From: Methanoregula sp.
GTDB taxonomy: Archaea > Halobacteriota > Methanomicrobia > Methanomicrobiales > Methanospirillaceae
Reading direction: 5' to 3'
Length of the DNA stretch: 61,992 bases
NCBI GenBank assembly: GCA_028679075.1
Contig: JAJRCF010000020.1
Location: 1 to 61,992, forward strand
A program made the position numbers and the translations under genes. Below are positions 18,076 through 26,746 of the stretch, one piece after another. The notes beneath the pieces were generated by a model, which was not told the origin of the DNA, searched no databases, and worked only from the letters and a program-made list of their open reading frames with translations. Numbering within the stretch: the first letter of the stretch is position 1; each line of letters starts with the position of its first letter.

Positions 18076-21000
18076 TTGAAGGAAGTCACCGCGAACTTCA
18101 ATGCAAAGGAGATCGAGCGCGGGGTGCAGGAATACTGGCGCACCGCCGATACCTACCAGGCCGTAAGAAAGCACCGGAGTACAGGCAAGCCGTTCTTTTT
18201 CGTGGACGGCCCGCCGTACACAACAGGACACATCCATATCGGGACCGCGTGGAACAAGATCATCAAGGACTCCATCCTGCGCTACTACCGGATGAACGGC
18301 AGGAATGTCATTGACCGGGCCGGCTACGACATGCACGGGCTGCCGATCGAGGTGAAGGTCGAGCAGGCACTGGGTTTCAAATCCAAGAAGGACATCGAGA
18401 CGTTCGGCATCCAGCCCTTCATCGAGAAGTGCCGGGAGTTTGCTGTTGAGAACAAGAAGCTGATGGACGACCAGTTCTCTGCCCTCGGCATCTGGCTCGA
18501 TTTCCCGGGCGCGTACCAGACCGTGAAGCCGGAATATATCGAGGCGGCATGGTGGACCCTGGCAAAAGCCGAGGACCACGGCATGCTTGAGCGCGGCCAC
18601 CGGGTCGTGAACTGGTGCCCCCGGTGTGAGACGGCGATCGCGGACGCCGAAGTGGAATACTGGGACGAGAACGACCCCTCGGTCTTCGTCAAGTTCCCCC
18701 TTACCGGAAAGACCGGCGAGTTCCTTGTCATCTGGACCACGACCCCGTGGACCCTGCCGGCCAACGTCGCGGTTGCCGTGTCAAAGGAGTTCGAGTACGC
18801 AAAGGTGCTGGCAAAGAAGGACGGGAAGGAGGAGCTTCTCTGGATCGCAGAACCACTCGTCAAGACCGTTCTCAAGAAAGCCCGGTACAAGGATTTCAGC
18901 ATCATTGAGAAGAAGAAGGGTACCGGACTCGTAGGGTGGGCGTACGAGTCTCCCCTCAGGGAGAAAGTCCCCCTCCAGCGTGAGATCCAGCACAGGGTCG
19001 TTGCCGCAGACTTCGTGGCACTCGAAAATACCGGTATGGTGCATATCGCCCCCGGCCATGGCTGGGACGACTACGTGCTCGGGACCAAGGAGGGCCTGCC
19101 GATAGTCTGCCCGGTCGATGGTGCCGGGAAGTTCCGGGACGAGGCCGGGGAGTTTGCCGGCCAGTACGTCAGGGACTCAAACGAGAATGTGCTCGTGGCA
19201 CTGGGCGACCACCTGCTTGCAAAGGAGACGGTCACGCACCGCTACGGCCACTGCTGGCGCTGCAAGACCCCGATCATCTTCCGGGCCACGTCGCAGTGGT
19301 TCCTGAAAGCCTCCGAGATGCGGGACCTGATGCTCTCCGAAGTGGAGAAGGTGACGTGGTACCCCGAGTGGGCCGGCAGTGCCCGGTTCTACGACTGGAT
19401 CAAGGAGGCCCGCGACTGGTGCATCTCCCGCCAGCGCTACTGGGGCATCCCGATCCCGGTCTGGGTCTGCCAAAAGTGCGACACGTACAGGGTGGTGGGC
19501 ACGATCGCAGAGCTCGAGAAGCTGAGCGGAAAACCGCTTCCCGACCCGCACCGCCCGTACGTGGACGAGGTGACGATCCCGTGCAGCTGTGGCGGCACGA
19601 TGAAACGGGTCGGGGACATCTTCGATGTCTGGTTCGATTCCGCGGTCGCCTCATGGGCAACCCTCGGGTTCCCGGGGAAGACGCAGGACTTCGAGAAGCT
19701 CTGGCCTGCCGACTTCATCACAGAAGGGCAGGACCAGACCCGGGGCTGGTTCTATTCGCAGCTGGGAGCAAGCACGATCGCGTTCGGCAAAGCCCCGTAC
19801 AAGAGCGTCTGCATGCACGGCTTTGCGCTCGATGCCGAGGGCAAGAAGATGAGTAAAAGCCTCGGGAATGTCGTGAATCCCAGTGACGTGATCGAGAAGG
19901 TCGGCGTGGACGTGCTCCGGCTCTACGTCCTCTCCTCATCCGCACCGTGGGACGACCTGAAGTTCAACTGGGACGGGGTCGGGACGGTCAACCGTGCGGT
20001 AAACATCCTCTGGAATGTGTACCGCTTCCCGCTGCCCTACATGATCCTCGATAAGTTCGAGCCCGCGTCAAAGGACGGGGTCTGGGACGATGCTTATATC
20101 CGGGCCCACCTCCGGCAGATGCCGGACGAGGACCGGTTCATCATCTCCCGGATCAACTCGGTTGCCTCCCTTGTCGATACCGCGACAAAGGAGTGCCAGC
20201 TCCACCGGGCCACCCGCGAGCTCGTGAACTTTATCCTCGAAGACCTCTCGCGCTGGTACGTCCAGCTCGTCAGGCCCCGGATGTGGCTCGAAGGCGAGTC
20301 CGAGCAGAAGGTCTTTGCATACGAGACAATGTACTACGTGATGCGCCGGCTGACCGGGCTCCTTGCGCCGTTCTGCCCGCACATCACCGAGGAACTCTAC
20401 CGGAACCTCCGCTGCGCACACGACCCGGCAAGCATCCACCTGCTCGACTGGGACGCGGGGGAGTCCACGCTCATGGACCGGGAACTGGAGCACGCTGTCG
20501 AGCTCGTCCGCTCGTTCGACGAGGCGAGTGCCAATGCCCGACAGGCCGGGAAGAGGAAACTCCGGTGGCCGGTTGCGGAAGTTGTTGTTGTTACCAGTGC
20601 GGAGCCGGTAAAGGACGCCATTGAACGGCTCAACGCGGTCTGCATGGACCGGGCCAATGCCCGGAAGGTCAGCGTTGTCATGGGCCGGTGGGACCGGGTC
20701 GGCTGGCACGCGGAACCGGTGATGAAGGCGCTCGGGAAAGGGTTCGGCAAGGACTCGTTCAGGCTGAAGGGCCTCATCGAGGCAGCGGACGGCAACGCGA
20801 TCAAGGCCGCGATCGATGCCGGGCAAAAATTTACCCTGAAGGAGGGCGCTTTGAGCTTCGAGATCGGGGCCGATCACGTCACGTTCACCGAGAAGCTCCC
20901 TGCCGATATCTTCTCCGCACCGATGACCGATGCCACCGTCTACGTGGACGTGGCCCTCACCCCCGACCTCGAGGCAGAAGGCTATGCCCGCGAAGTAATC

Positions 21001-21261
21001 CGGCGGATCCAGGACATGCGCAAGCAGCTCGACCTCGCTGTTGAGGACATGATCACTGCCGAGGTTGCGGTCAGCGACAAGCGGATACTTGCCCTGCTCC
21101 ACAATAACGAGACGATCGCCATGATAGGCGACGAGGTCAGGGCAAAGGTCTTCGGTTTCTCAAAAGACGGGACGCAGCCGGAACAGGCACGCTTCAGCTC
21201 CGTGAAGGAGTGGGACGTGGAAGGCGTTGCGATGACAATCGGGATTGCCAGGGCAGAATAA
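18076..21261 (+). CDS. ileS: Isoleucyl-tRNA synthetase
   Basis: A 1061-residue class I synthetase charging tRNA-Ile. The HIGH motif appears as GHIHIG (about residues 52-57) and KMSKS at residues 591-595. The editing domain, anticodon-binding domain and long C-terminal region give the normal archaeal/eukaryotic-type length. The start is a TTG at 18076, preceded by GAGGGG; the first residues KEVTANFNAKEIERGVQEYW match the family start. The gene stands alone between a kinase and an AT-rich gap. Confidence 0.97.
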   Translation: MKEVTANFNAKEIERGVQEYWRTADTYQAVRKHRSTGKPFFFVDGPPYTTGHIHIGTAWNKIIKDSILRYYRMNGRNVIDRAGYDMHGLPIEVKVEQALGFKSKKDIETFGIQPFIEKCREFAVENKKLMDDQFSALGIWLDFPGAYQTVKPEYIEAAWWTLAKAEDHGMLERGHRVVNWCPRCETAIADAEVEYWDENDPSVFVKFPLTGKTGEFLVIWTTTPWTLPANVAVAVSKEFEYAKVLAKKDGKEELLWIAEPLVKTVLKKARYKDFSIIEKKKGTGLVGWAYESPLREKVPLQREIQHRVVAADFVALENTGMVHIAPGHGWDDYVLGTKEGLPIVCPVDGAGKFRDEAGEFAGQYVRDSNENVLVALGDHLLAKETVTHRYGHCWRCKTPIIFRATSQWFLKASEMRDLMLSEVEKVTWYPEWAGSARFYDWIKEARDWCISRQRYWGIPIPVWVCQKCDTYRVVGTIAELEKLSGKPLPDPHRPYVDEVTIPCSCGGTMKRVGDIFDVWFDSAVASWATLGFPGKTQDFEKLWPADFITEGQDQTRGWFYSQLGASTIAFGKAPYKSVCMHGFALDAEGKKMSKSLGNVVNPSDVIEKVGVDVLRLYVLSSSAPWDDLKFNWDGVGTVNRAVNILWNVYRFPLPYMILDKFEPASKDGVWDDAYIRAHLRQMPDEDRFIISRINSVASLVDTATKECQLHRATRELVNFILEDLSRWYVQLVRPRMWLEGESEQKVFAYETMYYVMRRLTGLLAPFCPHITEELYRNLRCAHDPASIHLLDWDAGESTLMDRELEHAVELVRSFDEASANARQAGKRKLRWPVAEVVVVTSAEPVKDAIERLNAVCMDRANARKVSVVMGRWDRVGWHAEPVMKALGKGFGKDSFRLKGLIEAADGNAIKAAIDAGQKFTLKEGALSFEIGADHVTFTEKLPADIFSAPMTDATVYVDVALTPDLEAEGYAREVIRRIQDMRKQLDLAVEDMITAEVAVSDKRILALLHNNETIAMIGDEVRAKVFGFSKDGTQPEQARFSSVKEWDVEGVAMTIGIARAE

Positions 21262-21736
21262 AGAATAATTCCGTCCTTTTTTATTTCCGGAGAAGACCGG
21301 TTTTTAAAGAAAATTTGTTATTTTCCTGTATAAGATCCGTGTATAAAAGGAGTAAGATCATGCCATGCTCCGGCGCTGCCGGGTTACATGGATGGCAGGT
21401 TCTGTATGATTGCCTGGAGGACAGCAAGGATGATTTTGAGGAATATAGCCCAGTCGAACAAAACATCACCTCCGTTTAGTGGTATAACTGGTAGTGTACT
21501 GTAACAGTATTTATATTTTTTTATTTAAAAATACTAACATATTGTCGTCAGAATTGCGTTTTAACACTTATTATACCGATTTGCACGTGCCCCTATAATT
21601 ATTTTCCGGGAATGCAGAACGGTAAAAACATAAAAAATGATGATATAAAAGAGAACCGCCCTATACCCGCTCCGTTTTCCTGAAACGGTGCCCCCAGGAA
21701 ATGAACAGTCCGGGAAGGGGAATGATCGGAGTCCGG
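21262..21736. other. 475-bp AT-rich intergenic region
   Basis: The region is far richer in A/T than its neighbours, especially 21500-21660 with long T and A runs. It contains a TATA-like GTGTATAAAAGG near 21340 and the possible small frame at 21360-21479. The rest shows no gene. It probably holds the ileS terminator (TCCTTTTTTATTTCC near 21275). Confidence 0.6.
21360..21479 (+). CDS. Possible small protein (39 aa), uncertain
   Basis: An ATG at 21360 preceded by AAAAGGAG at 8 bases opens a 39-codon frame beginning MPCSGAAGLHGWQVLYD and ending at TAG. The acidic stretch DSKDDFEEY is not obviously random. A TATA-like element lies about 20 bp upstream, too close for a leadered message in the standard geometry. 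A second overlapping frame from 21387 is equally long, so coding is not established; it could instead be part of a small RNA. Confidence 0.25.
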   Translation: MPCSGAAGLHGWQVLYDCLEDSKDDFEEYSPVEQNITSV

Positions 21737-22462
21737 TTATCCCAGGATCCTGTGTAAAAAAGCCTGCCCGTCAGGACTCGTGAACAGGGGCAGGTCAGAC
21801 TCTTCCGTGACCGCACTCCGCTCGGCAATTACGGTCTCCTTCGTGATCGGGTTGAACCCTTCCTTCTCCGTGACCTTCTTGTATACAAGGGTCCCCCGTC
21901 TCTGCCATGCAGGGGTTGTCGCAAGGTTGAAGCCCCGCACGTGCATCATCTCGTGGAGGTCCTTTGACTGCAGCCCTTTCAGCTGTGCTGCGGCCTTCTT
22001 CCTGTCCATCCCTTCCTCGATGAGCGCCTGCTGGCAGTAGGCATTGATGTGGTTGCGCCACGTCTCGCTCTGCCGGTTCGCCAGGTACTCGATGGCAAAC
22101 TCCGGGGTTGCCGGGATGACCCGGGCATCGAATGCAACGAGCGTTGTCGCACCAAGGGCGATCGTGAAGGAACTTGCTGCGTACGATGCCGCTACCGAGT
22201 CAAGCTTCTCCACCCGGCCGGAGAACGGGAGCTTCGTGAAGTACAAGCTGATCTCATCCGAGAACGTGAACGCGAGGTCGGGGTTGAGACCGCTGTCGGC
22301 AACGAGCGAGGTGCAGGCCGTCACCATCGCCTTGTGGAAAAACTCGTCAAAGGGTTTCTCAAGGCCGAGCGAATCGGTAAGCCGGTGGAATGCCCGGCCG
22401 TCAAGCCGGATAAAAACAGGCGGGAGAGCGGTGATCGATGAGAAAATTTCCCGGTTTTCCAT
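21737..22462 (-). CDS. Thg1-like tRNA guanylyltransferase
   Basis: A 241-residue enzyme of the Thg1/TLP family, which adds nucleotides in the 3'-to-5' direction, classically G-1 to tRNA-His. The catalytic metal-binding residues are in FIRLDGRAFHRLT (Asp21) and FTFSDEIS (Asp69, Glu70). The length equals that of typical archaeal members. An in-frame start at 22555 would add 31 unlike residues and overlap the PRC-barrel gene, so I use the ATG at 22462. The window's tRNA-His has T at position -1, which would make this activity necessary. Confidence 0.92.
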   Translation of the reverse strand: MENREIFSSITALPPVFIRLDGRAFHRLTDSLGLEKPFDEFFHKAMVTACTSLVADSGLNPDLAFTFSDEISLYFTKLPFSGRVEKLDSVAASYAASSFTIALGATTLVAFDARVIPATPEFAIEYLANRQSETWRNHINAYCQQALIEEGMDRKKAAAQLKGLQSKDLHEMMHVRGFNLATTPAWQRRGTLVYKKVTEKEGFNPITKETVIAERSAVTEESDLPLFTSPDGQAFLHRILG

Positions 22463-22523
22463 AGAAATGCCATGCGGGAGTACAGAAAATATGGGGGGTT
22501 CTCCCGCTGTTCTCTTCTGAGGT

Positions 22524-22793
22524 TTACTCTTCTTCGCCGCCGCTGCCACCGGCAAAGGCGCCCGGAAGGTGGCGGATCAGGACAATGTCGTCGATTGCGC
22601 TGATGATGCGGTAGGGGATCTTGAGGCCCTTGAAGTTCTTGAGCTCGAAGAGCTGGTCGTTCACCTTGCCGACAACCAGCGACTCGATCTTCTTGGAGTC
22701 CACATCGATGACGACATCTTCGACTTCACCGATAAACATGCCCTTGTCTGTATAAATCTGAAGCCCGAACAGCTCGGTAATCTGGGTTTCCAT
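22524..22793 (-). CDS. PRC-barrel domain protein
   Basis: An 89-residue small beta-barrel protein. The PRC pattern is clear: GLQIYTDKGMFIGEVEDVVIDVDSKKIESLVV, followed by a strand-rich half and IPYRIISAIDDIVLI. Euryarchaeal stand-alone PRC-barrel proteins are common, and a link to RNA processing or division has been proposed for some. It ends in a Gly/Glu tail. It lies 61 bp upstream of the Thg1-like gene on the same strand and is divergent from the site-2 protease. Confidence 0.85.
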   Translation of the reverse strand: METQITELFGLQIYTDKGMFIGEVEDVVIDVDSKKIESLVVGKVNDQLFELKNFKGLKIPYRIISAIDDIVLIRHLPGAFAGGSGGEEE

Positions 22794-22806
22794 CGTTATC
22801 AGATGA

Positions 22807-22818
22807 AAGTATATACTT
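22807..22818. promoter_or_regulatory. Palindromic TATA region between divergent genes
   Basis: AAGTATATACTT is a perfect 12-bp palindrome lying 27 bp before the ATG at 22845, the distance expected for a TATA box of a leaderless transcript. On the other strand CTTTTTAAC (22824-22832 region) is placed to serve the gene starting at 22793. The two promoters would overlap. Confidence 0.45.
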
Positions 22819-22844
22819 AAGAGTTAAAAAGATAATCCTTTGTT

Positions 22845-23978
22845 ATGGACGGATCGTTTCGGATCGGGCGTATTTTCGGGATTCCGATCCTGATCCACTA
22901 CACATTCCTGCTCGTTATCCCCCTCTTTGCCTGGATCATCGGGAGCCAGATCACGCTCACCATCGATATGCTCAAAGAGATCTACCAGGTCCCGATCGAT
23001 GCCTCGCTTGCAACGGCGGGATACATGCCGTACGTGCTCGGAATGGTCGTTGCCTTCGGCCTCTTTTTCGGGGTCCTCGTGCACGAGCTTGCCCATTCCC
23101 TCGTGGCACGGGCAAAGGGGATCGGGATCAACAGCATCACGCTGATGATCTTCGGCGGCATCGCGACCATGGAAGAGGGCATCCCCGACCCGAAGGCCGA
23201 GCTTCCCATGGCGCTGGTCGGCCCGATCGCGAGCTTCATCTTCGGGATCATCTGTTCGGTGCTGATCTACGCGGTCCCTTCGGTGACAACGGATCCGGGC
23301 ATGGCCGGGGTACTGGTCTTCATCCTCGGTTATCTCGGGGTACTCAACATCATCCTGTGTGTCTTCAACCTCCTCCCGGCATTCCCCATGGACGGGGGCA
23401 GGGTGCTCCGGGCCTGGCTTGCCGGAAGGATGCCCCTGCACAGGGCCACCCAGATCGCAGCGGACGTGGGCAAGGGGTTTGCGATCCTCTTTGGCATCAT
23501 CGGGCTCTTTGCCTTCTCCCCGTTCCTGATCCTGATCGCACTTTTCATCTATATCGGGGCGAACATGGAGTCGACCGCGGTGAAGTACAGCCACCTCCTG
23601 CAGGACGTGACGGTCGGCTCGATGATGTCAACTCCCGTGACAACCGTGGGGCCGACCGTGCCGGTGAGCCAGATCATCGAGATGATGTACTCAAGCAAAC
23701 ACCTCGGCTTCCCGGTCGTTGAGCGGGACACACTGGTGGGCATGATCACGCTCGCCGATGTGAACAGGACCTCATCCATCGACCGCGAGGCAATGCAGGT
23801 CCGGGACATCATGACAAAGGAGATCATCACGCTCCCGCCCGAAGCCCCGGTCATCGATGCCCTTAAGATCATGTCAGCCCGGGATATCGGCAGGATCCCG
23901 GTCGTTGCCGACGGTAAAATCCTCGGGATCGTAACCCGGACCGATATCCTGAAGGTCACCGAGCTCCGGCAGGTCTGA
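22845..23978 (+). CDS. Site-2-type intramembrane metalloprotease with CBS domains
   Basis: A 377-residue membrane protease of the SpoIVFB/S2P group that cuts substrates within the bilayer. The zinc motif is HELAH (His80-His84), and the distal aspartate is in FNLLPAFPMDGGRV (Asp183). About six helices are followed by two CBS domains from residue 250 to the end, which usually sense adenine nucleotides and control activity. All catalytic residues are present. Transcription probably starts at or very near the ATG. The substrate is unknown. Confidence 0.93.
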   Translation: MDGSFRIGRIFGIPILIHYTFLLVIPLFAWIIGSQITLTIDMLKEIYQVPIDASLATAGYMPYVLGMVVAFGLFFGVLVHELAHSLVARAKGIGINSITLMIFGGIATMEEGIPDPKAELPMALVGPIASFIFGIICSVLIYAVPSVTTDPGMAGVLVFILGYLGVLNIILCVFNLLPAFPMDGGRVLRAWLAGRMPLHRATQIAADVGKGFAILFGIIGLFAFSPFLILIALFIYIGANMESTAVKYSHLLQDVTVGSMMSTPVTTVGPTVPVSQIIEMMYSSKHLGFPVVERDTLVGMITLADVNRTSSIDREAMQVRDIMTKEIITLPPEAPVIDALKIMSARDIGRIPVVADGKILGIVTRTDILKVTELRQV

Positions 23979-24111
23979 GTGCCGGGAGCTGGAAATCCAG
24001 CGAAGAATCCCCCTGCATTTTTACCGGGTAGCGCCGGTCTTTTTTTAAGGCCAGTATGATGTCTCGTTATCATTTCTACTTGCAGGGGGGTGACGGATGG
24101 TCGCGTGCACG

Positions 24112-24136
24112 TTGTACCCATGCGACCCCCACCTCC
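24112..24136 (+). repeat. Repeat copy 1, TTGTACCCATGCGACCCCC
   Basis: The sequence TTGTACCCATGCGACCCCC continues ACCTCC. It forms the left arm of a 22-bp inverted repeat with copy 2 (one mismatch), separated by about 70 bp. Confidence 0.85.
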
Positions 24137-24204
24137 AAAAAAACGCGGAGTGCGGATGTTCCCCGTCGTAAAAATGGAGATTTTCACAAGAAAAATCCGG
24201 AGGG

Positions 24205-24229
24205 GGTGGTGGGGGTCGCGTGGGTACAA
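24205..24229 (-). repeat. Repeat copy 2, inverted
   Basis: Read on the minus strand this is TTGTACCCACGCGACCCCC followed by ACCACC, differing from copy 1 at one base (T to C) across the first 22 positions. Confidence 0.85.
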
Positions 24230-24317
24230 ACTGTTTTTCAACTTATTTTTCAGCATCACAATTCCGGAAAATTACGAGGGAAATCAAGGAAGGGTGCCCG
24301 TTTTTTACAAAACAGAT

Positions 24318-24340
24318 TGTACCCATGCGACCCCCCTCAC
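24318..24340 (+). repeat. Repeat copy 3, direct
   Basis: TTGTACCCATGCGACCCCC is repeated exactly, then diverges to CTCAC. It is 206 bp from copy 1 in the same orientation. Confidence 0.85.
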
Positions 24341-24440
24341 GGGATCGTGCCGACTTCAGACAAGGGATACAATGTCCGGGGGCACCGTGAAAGGAAAAAC
24401 AAGCTGCTGAAGAAACAACAATGGAGGATTGGATTTCTTT

Positions 24441-26084
24441 TTAGAATATCAGCACGGAATCGATCGGAGATTTGCCCGCCACCTTCCGGTACGCTTCAAG
24501 ATCGCGGAAAGGGCGTTTTGCAATAACAGCGGCCACCTTTTTCTTTCCAATGCCCGGCAGCCACCGGATCGCCGACGCAGGGAGCGTATTGATCGGGACC
24601 GGCGCCGGCAGCGCCGTGATCGACCGCATGCCCCAGTCCACGACAACCGCATCGGTCACGGTCCGTTCAGGAAGCCGGAAGGGAATGCCGGCAAGGATCG
24701 GGTACGACCCCATCTGCCTTCCAAACGAGAGATCTCCGGAAACCTCGATCCGCACATCCCGGAGCACGGTACCGATGGGGAAGACCCGCTGGAGCATCGG
24801 CAGATCGATCCTGTTCCGGACATACTCCTTGAACTGCCTGAACCGGCGTTCGTGTTTACCGAGCGTGTTGTCTGCATACGCCGGCGTGCCTTCAAACGGC
24901 ATCACCTGGCGGATGTTCACCCTGCGGACCATCAGCCCTGCATCCCGCACCCCGGCAAGGAATGCTTCGTTGAGCTCGTACGTTTTCTCCGTCTCCCCCG
25001 CAAGTCCGCAGACGAAGTTGAGGCCCGGGAGCAGCTCGGGCACATTGTCCCGGCGTTTTCCCCCTTCATCGTTGACGATCTCAATCGCCCGGAAGACCTC
25101 TTCGGGCAGGGCTTTCAAGTTGTTTGCCGCCACCACCGCAGGGTCCGCCGTCTCCATCCCGAACGCTGCGACATCGCCGGACGTGTGGTGCCGGATGATC
25201 GCCCGCAGCGCCTCACGGGCAGCATCCTCGTGCCGGGCAATGGTGGCCGGATTGGTGTTGTCGATATGCAGGGTCATAAGATCAGGTGCTGCAGTACGGA
25301 TGGCGGAGAACAACGCCTCGATCTTCTCCGGTTCCGGCGCCGGGTACTCCCCCGGGCCGGCGCCATACGCAAGGATGTCCGGCTGCCGCCCGACCCGGAA
25401 GTGCCGGGCACCATGGGCATGAAGTGCGGCCACCTCTTCCGCAACTGCAGGAGTGCCCCGGTACTTCGGCATACCATAGAACGGCTCCGTGCAGAACGAG
25501 CATCCGCCCGAGGCACCGTGCGGGCAGCCCCGTGCGGTCTCCAGCTCGCACATCACGTACGGGTAGTCCGGGTGCTGTTCGATGATCCCGCTGCCCGCCA
25601 CACTCCACGGATCGGTCCGTGCATAGTCCAGCACACCGGCCGGATCGTTACCGGTAAGATAATTGTCAAGGGCAACTGCAGGTTCGCCGGTCAGCAGGGC
25701 ATCAAAGCCGCTGATCACCTGCCGGACCGCCTTCTGCCCGCCCTCACCGGCATAGCCGAACCCGATGGGGCCGCCGATCAGTTTCTTTGGCCCCCGCACC
25801 ATGTGGCCGACCTGCTGGATCTCGGTGAGCGTAGCAGGTGTACCGCCAAGATATTTCCCGGGCACCGTGACACCAGAGATCATGACCAGAAGGCTCGCCG
25901 CATTCAGTTCCGCTGTCCGCAGCGGATCGTTCCTCAGCTGGTCGATCGTGAGGTACCGTACCGTATACCCGTGTGCAATGAGGGCCCCTGCAACCGTCCG
26001 GATGTAGGGCGAGATGTACGGGGGGACCCCGAGGCACGCGGGTTCGTCCACGTACCCGTCAAGGATCACCGCGGCGGGGGTCAT
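24441..26084 (-). CDS. Radical SAM protein with B12-binding-like N-terminus and C-terminal HhH
   Basis: A 547-residue iron-sulfur enzyme candidate. The first 150 residues look like a cobalamin-binding-type Rossmann segment (YISPYIRTVAGALIAHGY through KLIGGPIG). The cluster motif is ARGCPHGASGGCSFC, spacing CX7CX2C rather than the standard CX3CX2C. The C-terminus carries a helix-hairpin-helix (LPGIGKKKVAAVIAKRPF), usual for nucleic-acid contact. It resembles the archaeal MJ_0865-type B12-SAM family, whose reaction is not known to me. Its ATG overlaps the mptE stop by four bases. Confidence 0.82.
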   Translation of the reverse strand: MTPAAVILDGYVDEPACLGVPPYISPYIRTVAGALIAHGYTVRYLTIDQLRNDPLRTAELNAASLLVMISGVTVPGKYLGGTPATLTEIQQVGHMVRGPKKLIGGPIGFGYAGEGGQKAVRQVISGFDALLTGEPAVALDNYLTGNDPAGVLDYARTDPWSVAGSGIIEQHPDYPYVMCELETARGCPHGASGGCSFCTEPFYGMPKYRGTPAVAEEVAALHAHGARHFRVGRQPDILAYGAGPGEYPAPEPEKIEALFSAIRTAAPDLMTLHIDNTNPATIARHEDAAREALRAIIRHHTSGDVAAFGMETADPAVVAANNLKALPEEVFRAIEIVNDEGGKRRDNVPELLPGLNFVCGLAGETEKTYELNEAFLAGVRDAGLMVRRVNIRQVMPFEGTPAYADNTLGKHERRFRQFKEYVRNRIDLPMLQRVFPIGTVLRDVRIEVSGDLSFGRQMGSYPILAGIPFRLPERTVTDAVVVDWGMRSITALPAPVPINTLPASAIRWLPGIGKKKVAAVIAKRPFRDLEAYRKVAGKSPIDSVLIF

Positions 26085-26701
26085 ACGTTGTGCCCGATCA
26101 GGGCAAGGAGTTTCCGTGCCCAGTGAAGTTTTCCGCGTTTCATCGGGTCTACGTTCTTGTCATCCAGATCGAATCCCACGAGCGTGATGGAAGACGCGCC
26201 CAATTCATCGGCCGCGAAGACGGCCCGGTCCCCGTCCGTGAACCCCCCGAAATTGTGGACATGGGGCAGCGGGGCGGCCTGTGTTGTCCCGACCACCTTG
26301 CCGGGGAACCGCGGGACCCAGTGTTTCAGGAGCGGGATGTTGTCGCCGTGGGCATGGACGACCACGATCGTCCCCTCCCGGTTCATGTCGATAAGCCGGT
26401 CGGTGGCCCCGTCCAGGTCCGTGAAGACCGCATCCGGCCGGATACCGTTGTCTTCGAGAACATCAGCAGCCGCATCGGCAGCAAATACAACGCCTTTGAT
26501 CTTTTTGAGATCATTTTTCAGGCAGGGGGCGTTCCCGCAGACCGTGACCTCATTGCCGTCCGTGAGGGTGACCAGGGAGAGGAGGTTGTCGCGGTCAAGG
26601 AGCGAGGCGAGGAGCCGGGCTGCTTCCTCATCTGCGGCCCGGTCGAACCCGAAGTACCCGAGGATCTCGCGGTAGTGGGGCTCCCATGCGGTAAACTGCA
26701 T
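26081..26701 (-). CDS. mptE: 6-hydroxymethyl-7,8-dihydropterin diphosphokinase (MptE, DUF115)
   Basis: A 206-residue enzyme that transfers pyrophosphate from ATP to 6-hydroxymethyl-dihydropterin in tetrahydromethanopterin synthesis. The DUF115 hallmarks are GNAPCLKNDL, AADAAADVLEDNGIRPDAVFTDLDG, VHAHGDNIPLL and GFTDGDRAVF. I place the start at the ATG at 26701 (MQFTAWEPHYREIL), which fits the family; a GTG at 26737 is possible. It lies between the DHH gene and the radical SAM gene, overlapping the latter. Confidence 0.93.
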   Translation of the reverse strand: MQFTAWEPHYREILGYFGFDRAADEEAARLLASLLDRDNLLSLVTLTDGNEVTVCGNAPCLKNDLKKIKGVVFAADAAADVLEDNGIRPDAVFTDLDGATDRLIDMNREGTIVVVHAHGDNIPLLKHWVPRFPGKVVGTTQAAPLPHVHNFGGFTDGDRAVFAADELGASSITLVGFDLDDKNVDPMKRGKLHWARKLLALIGHNV

Positions 26702-26746
26702 AAATTTCCCTGTTACCCGTGTACCGATATCCGGCACTACTGCCGG

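Larger units (their letters stand above)
23979..24440. other. 462-bp intergenic region carrying a three-copy repeat
   Basis: No gene is evident. The region lies between two convergent genes and is dominated by three copies of a 22 to 25-bp sequence (two direct, one inverted) listed separately, plus T-rich stretches near 24025-24050 and 24230-24260 that could be terminators. Confidence 0.7.

Noticed and set aside
24112..24340. Insertion sequence remnant
   Set aside because: No transposase fragment can be read in any frame between or beside the repeats; I keep it only as a repeat.
24429..26126. 565-codon plus-strand frame opposite the radical SAM gene
   Set aside because: It is a shadow of the minus-strand gene, rich in Arg/His/Pro and lacking any recognisable domain.
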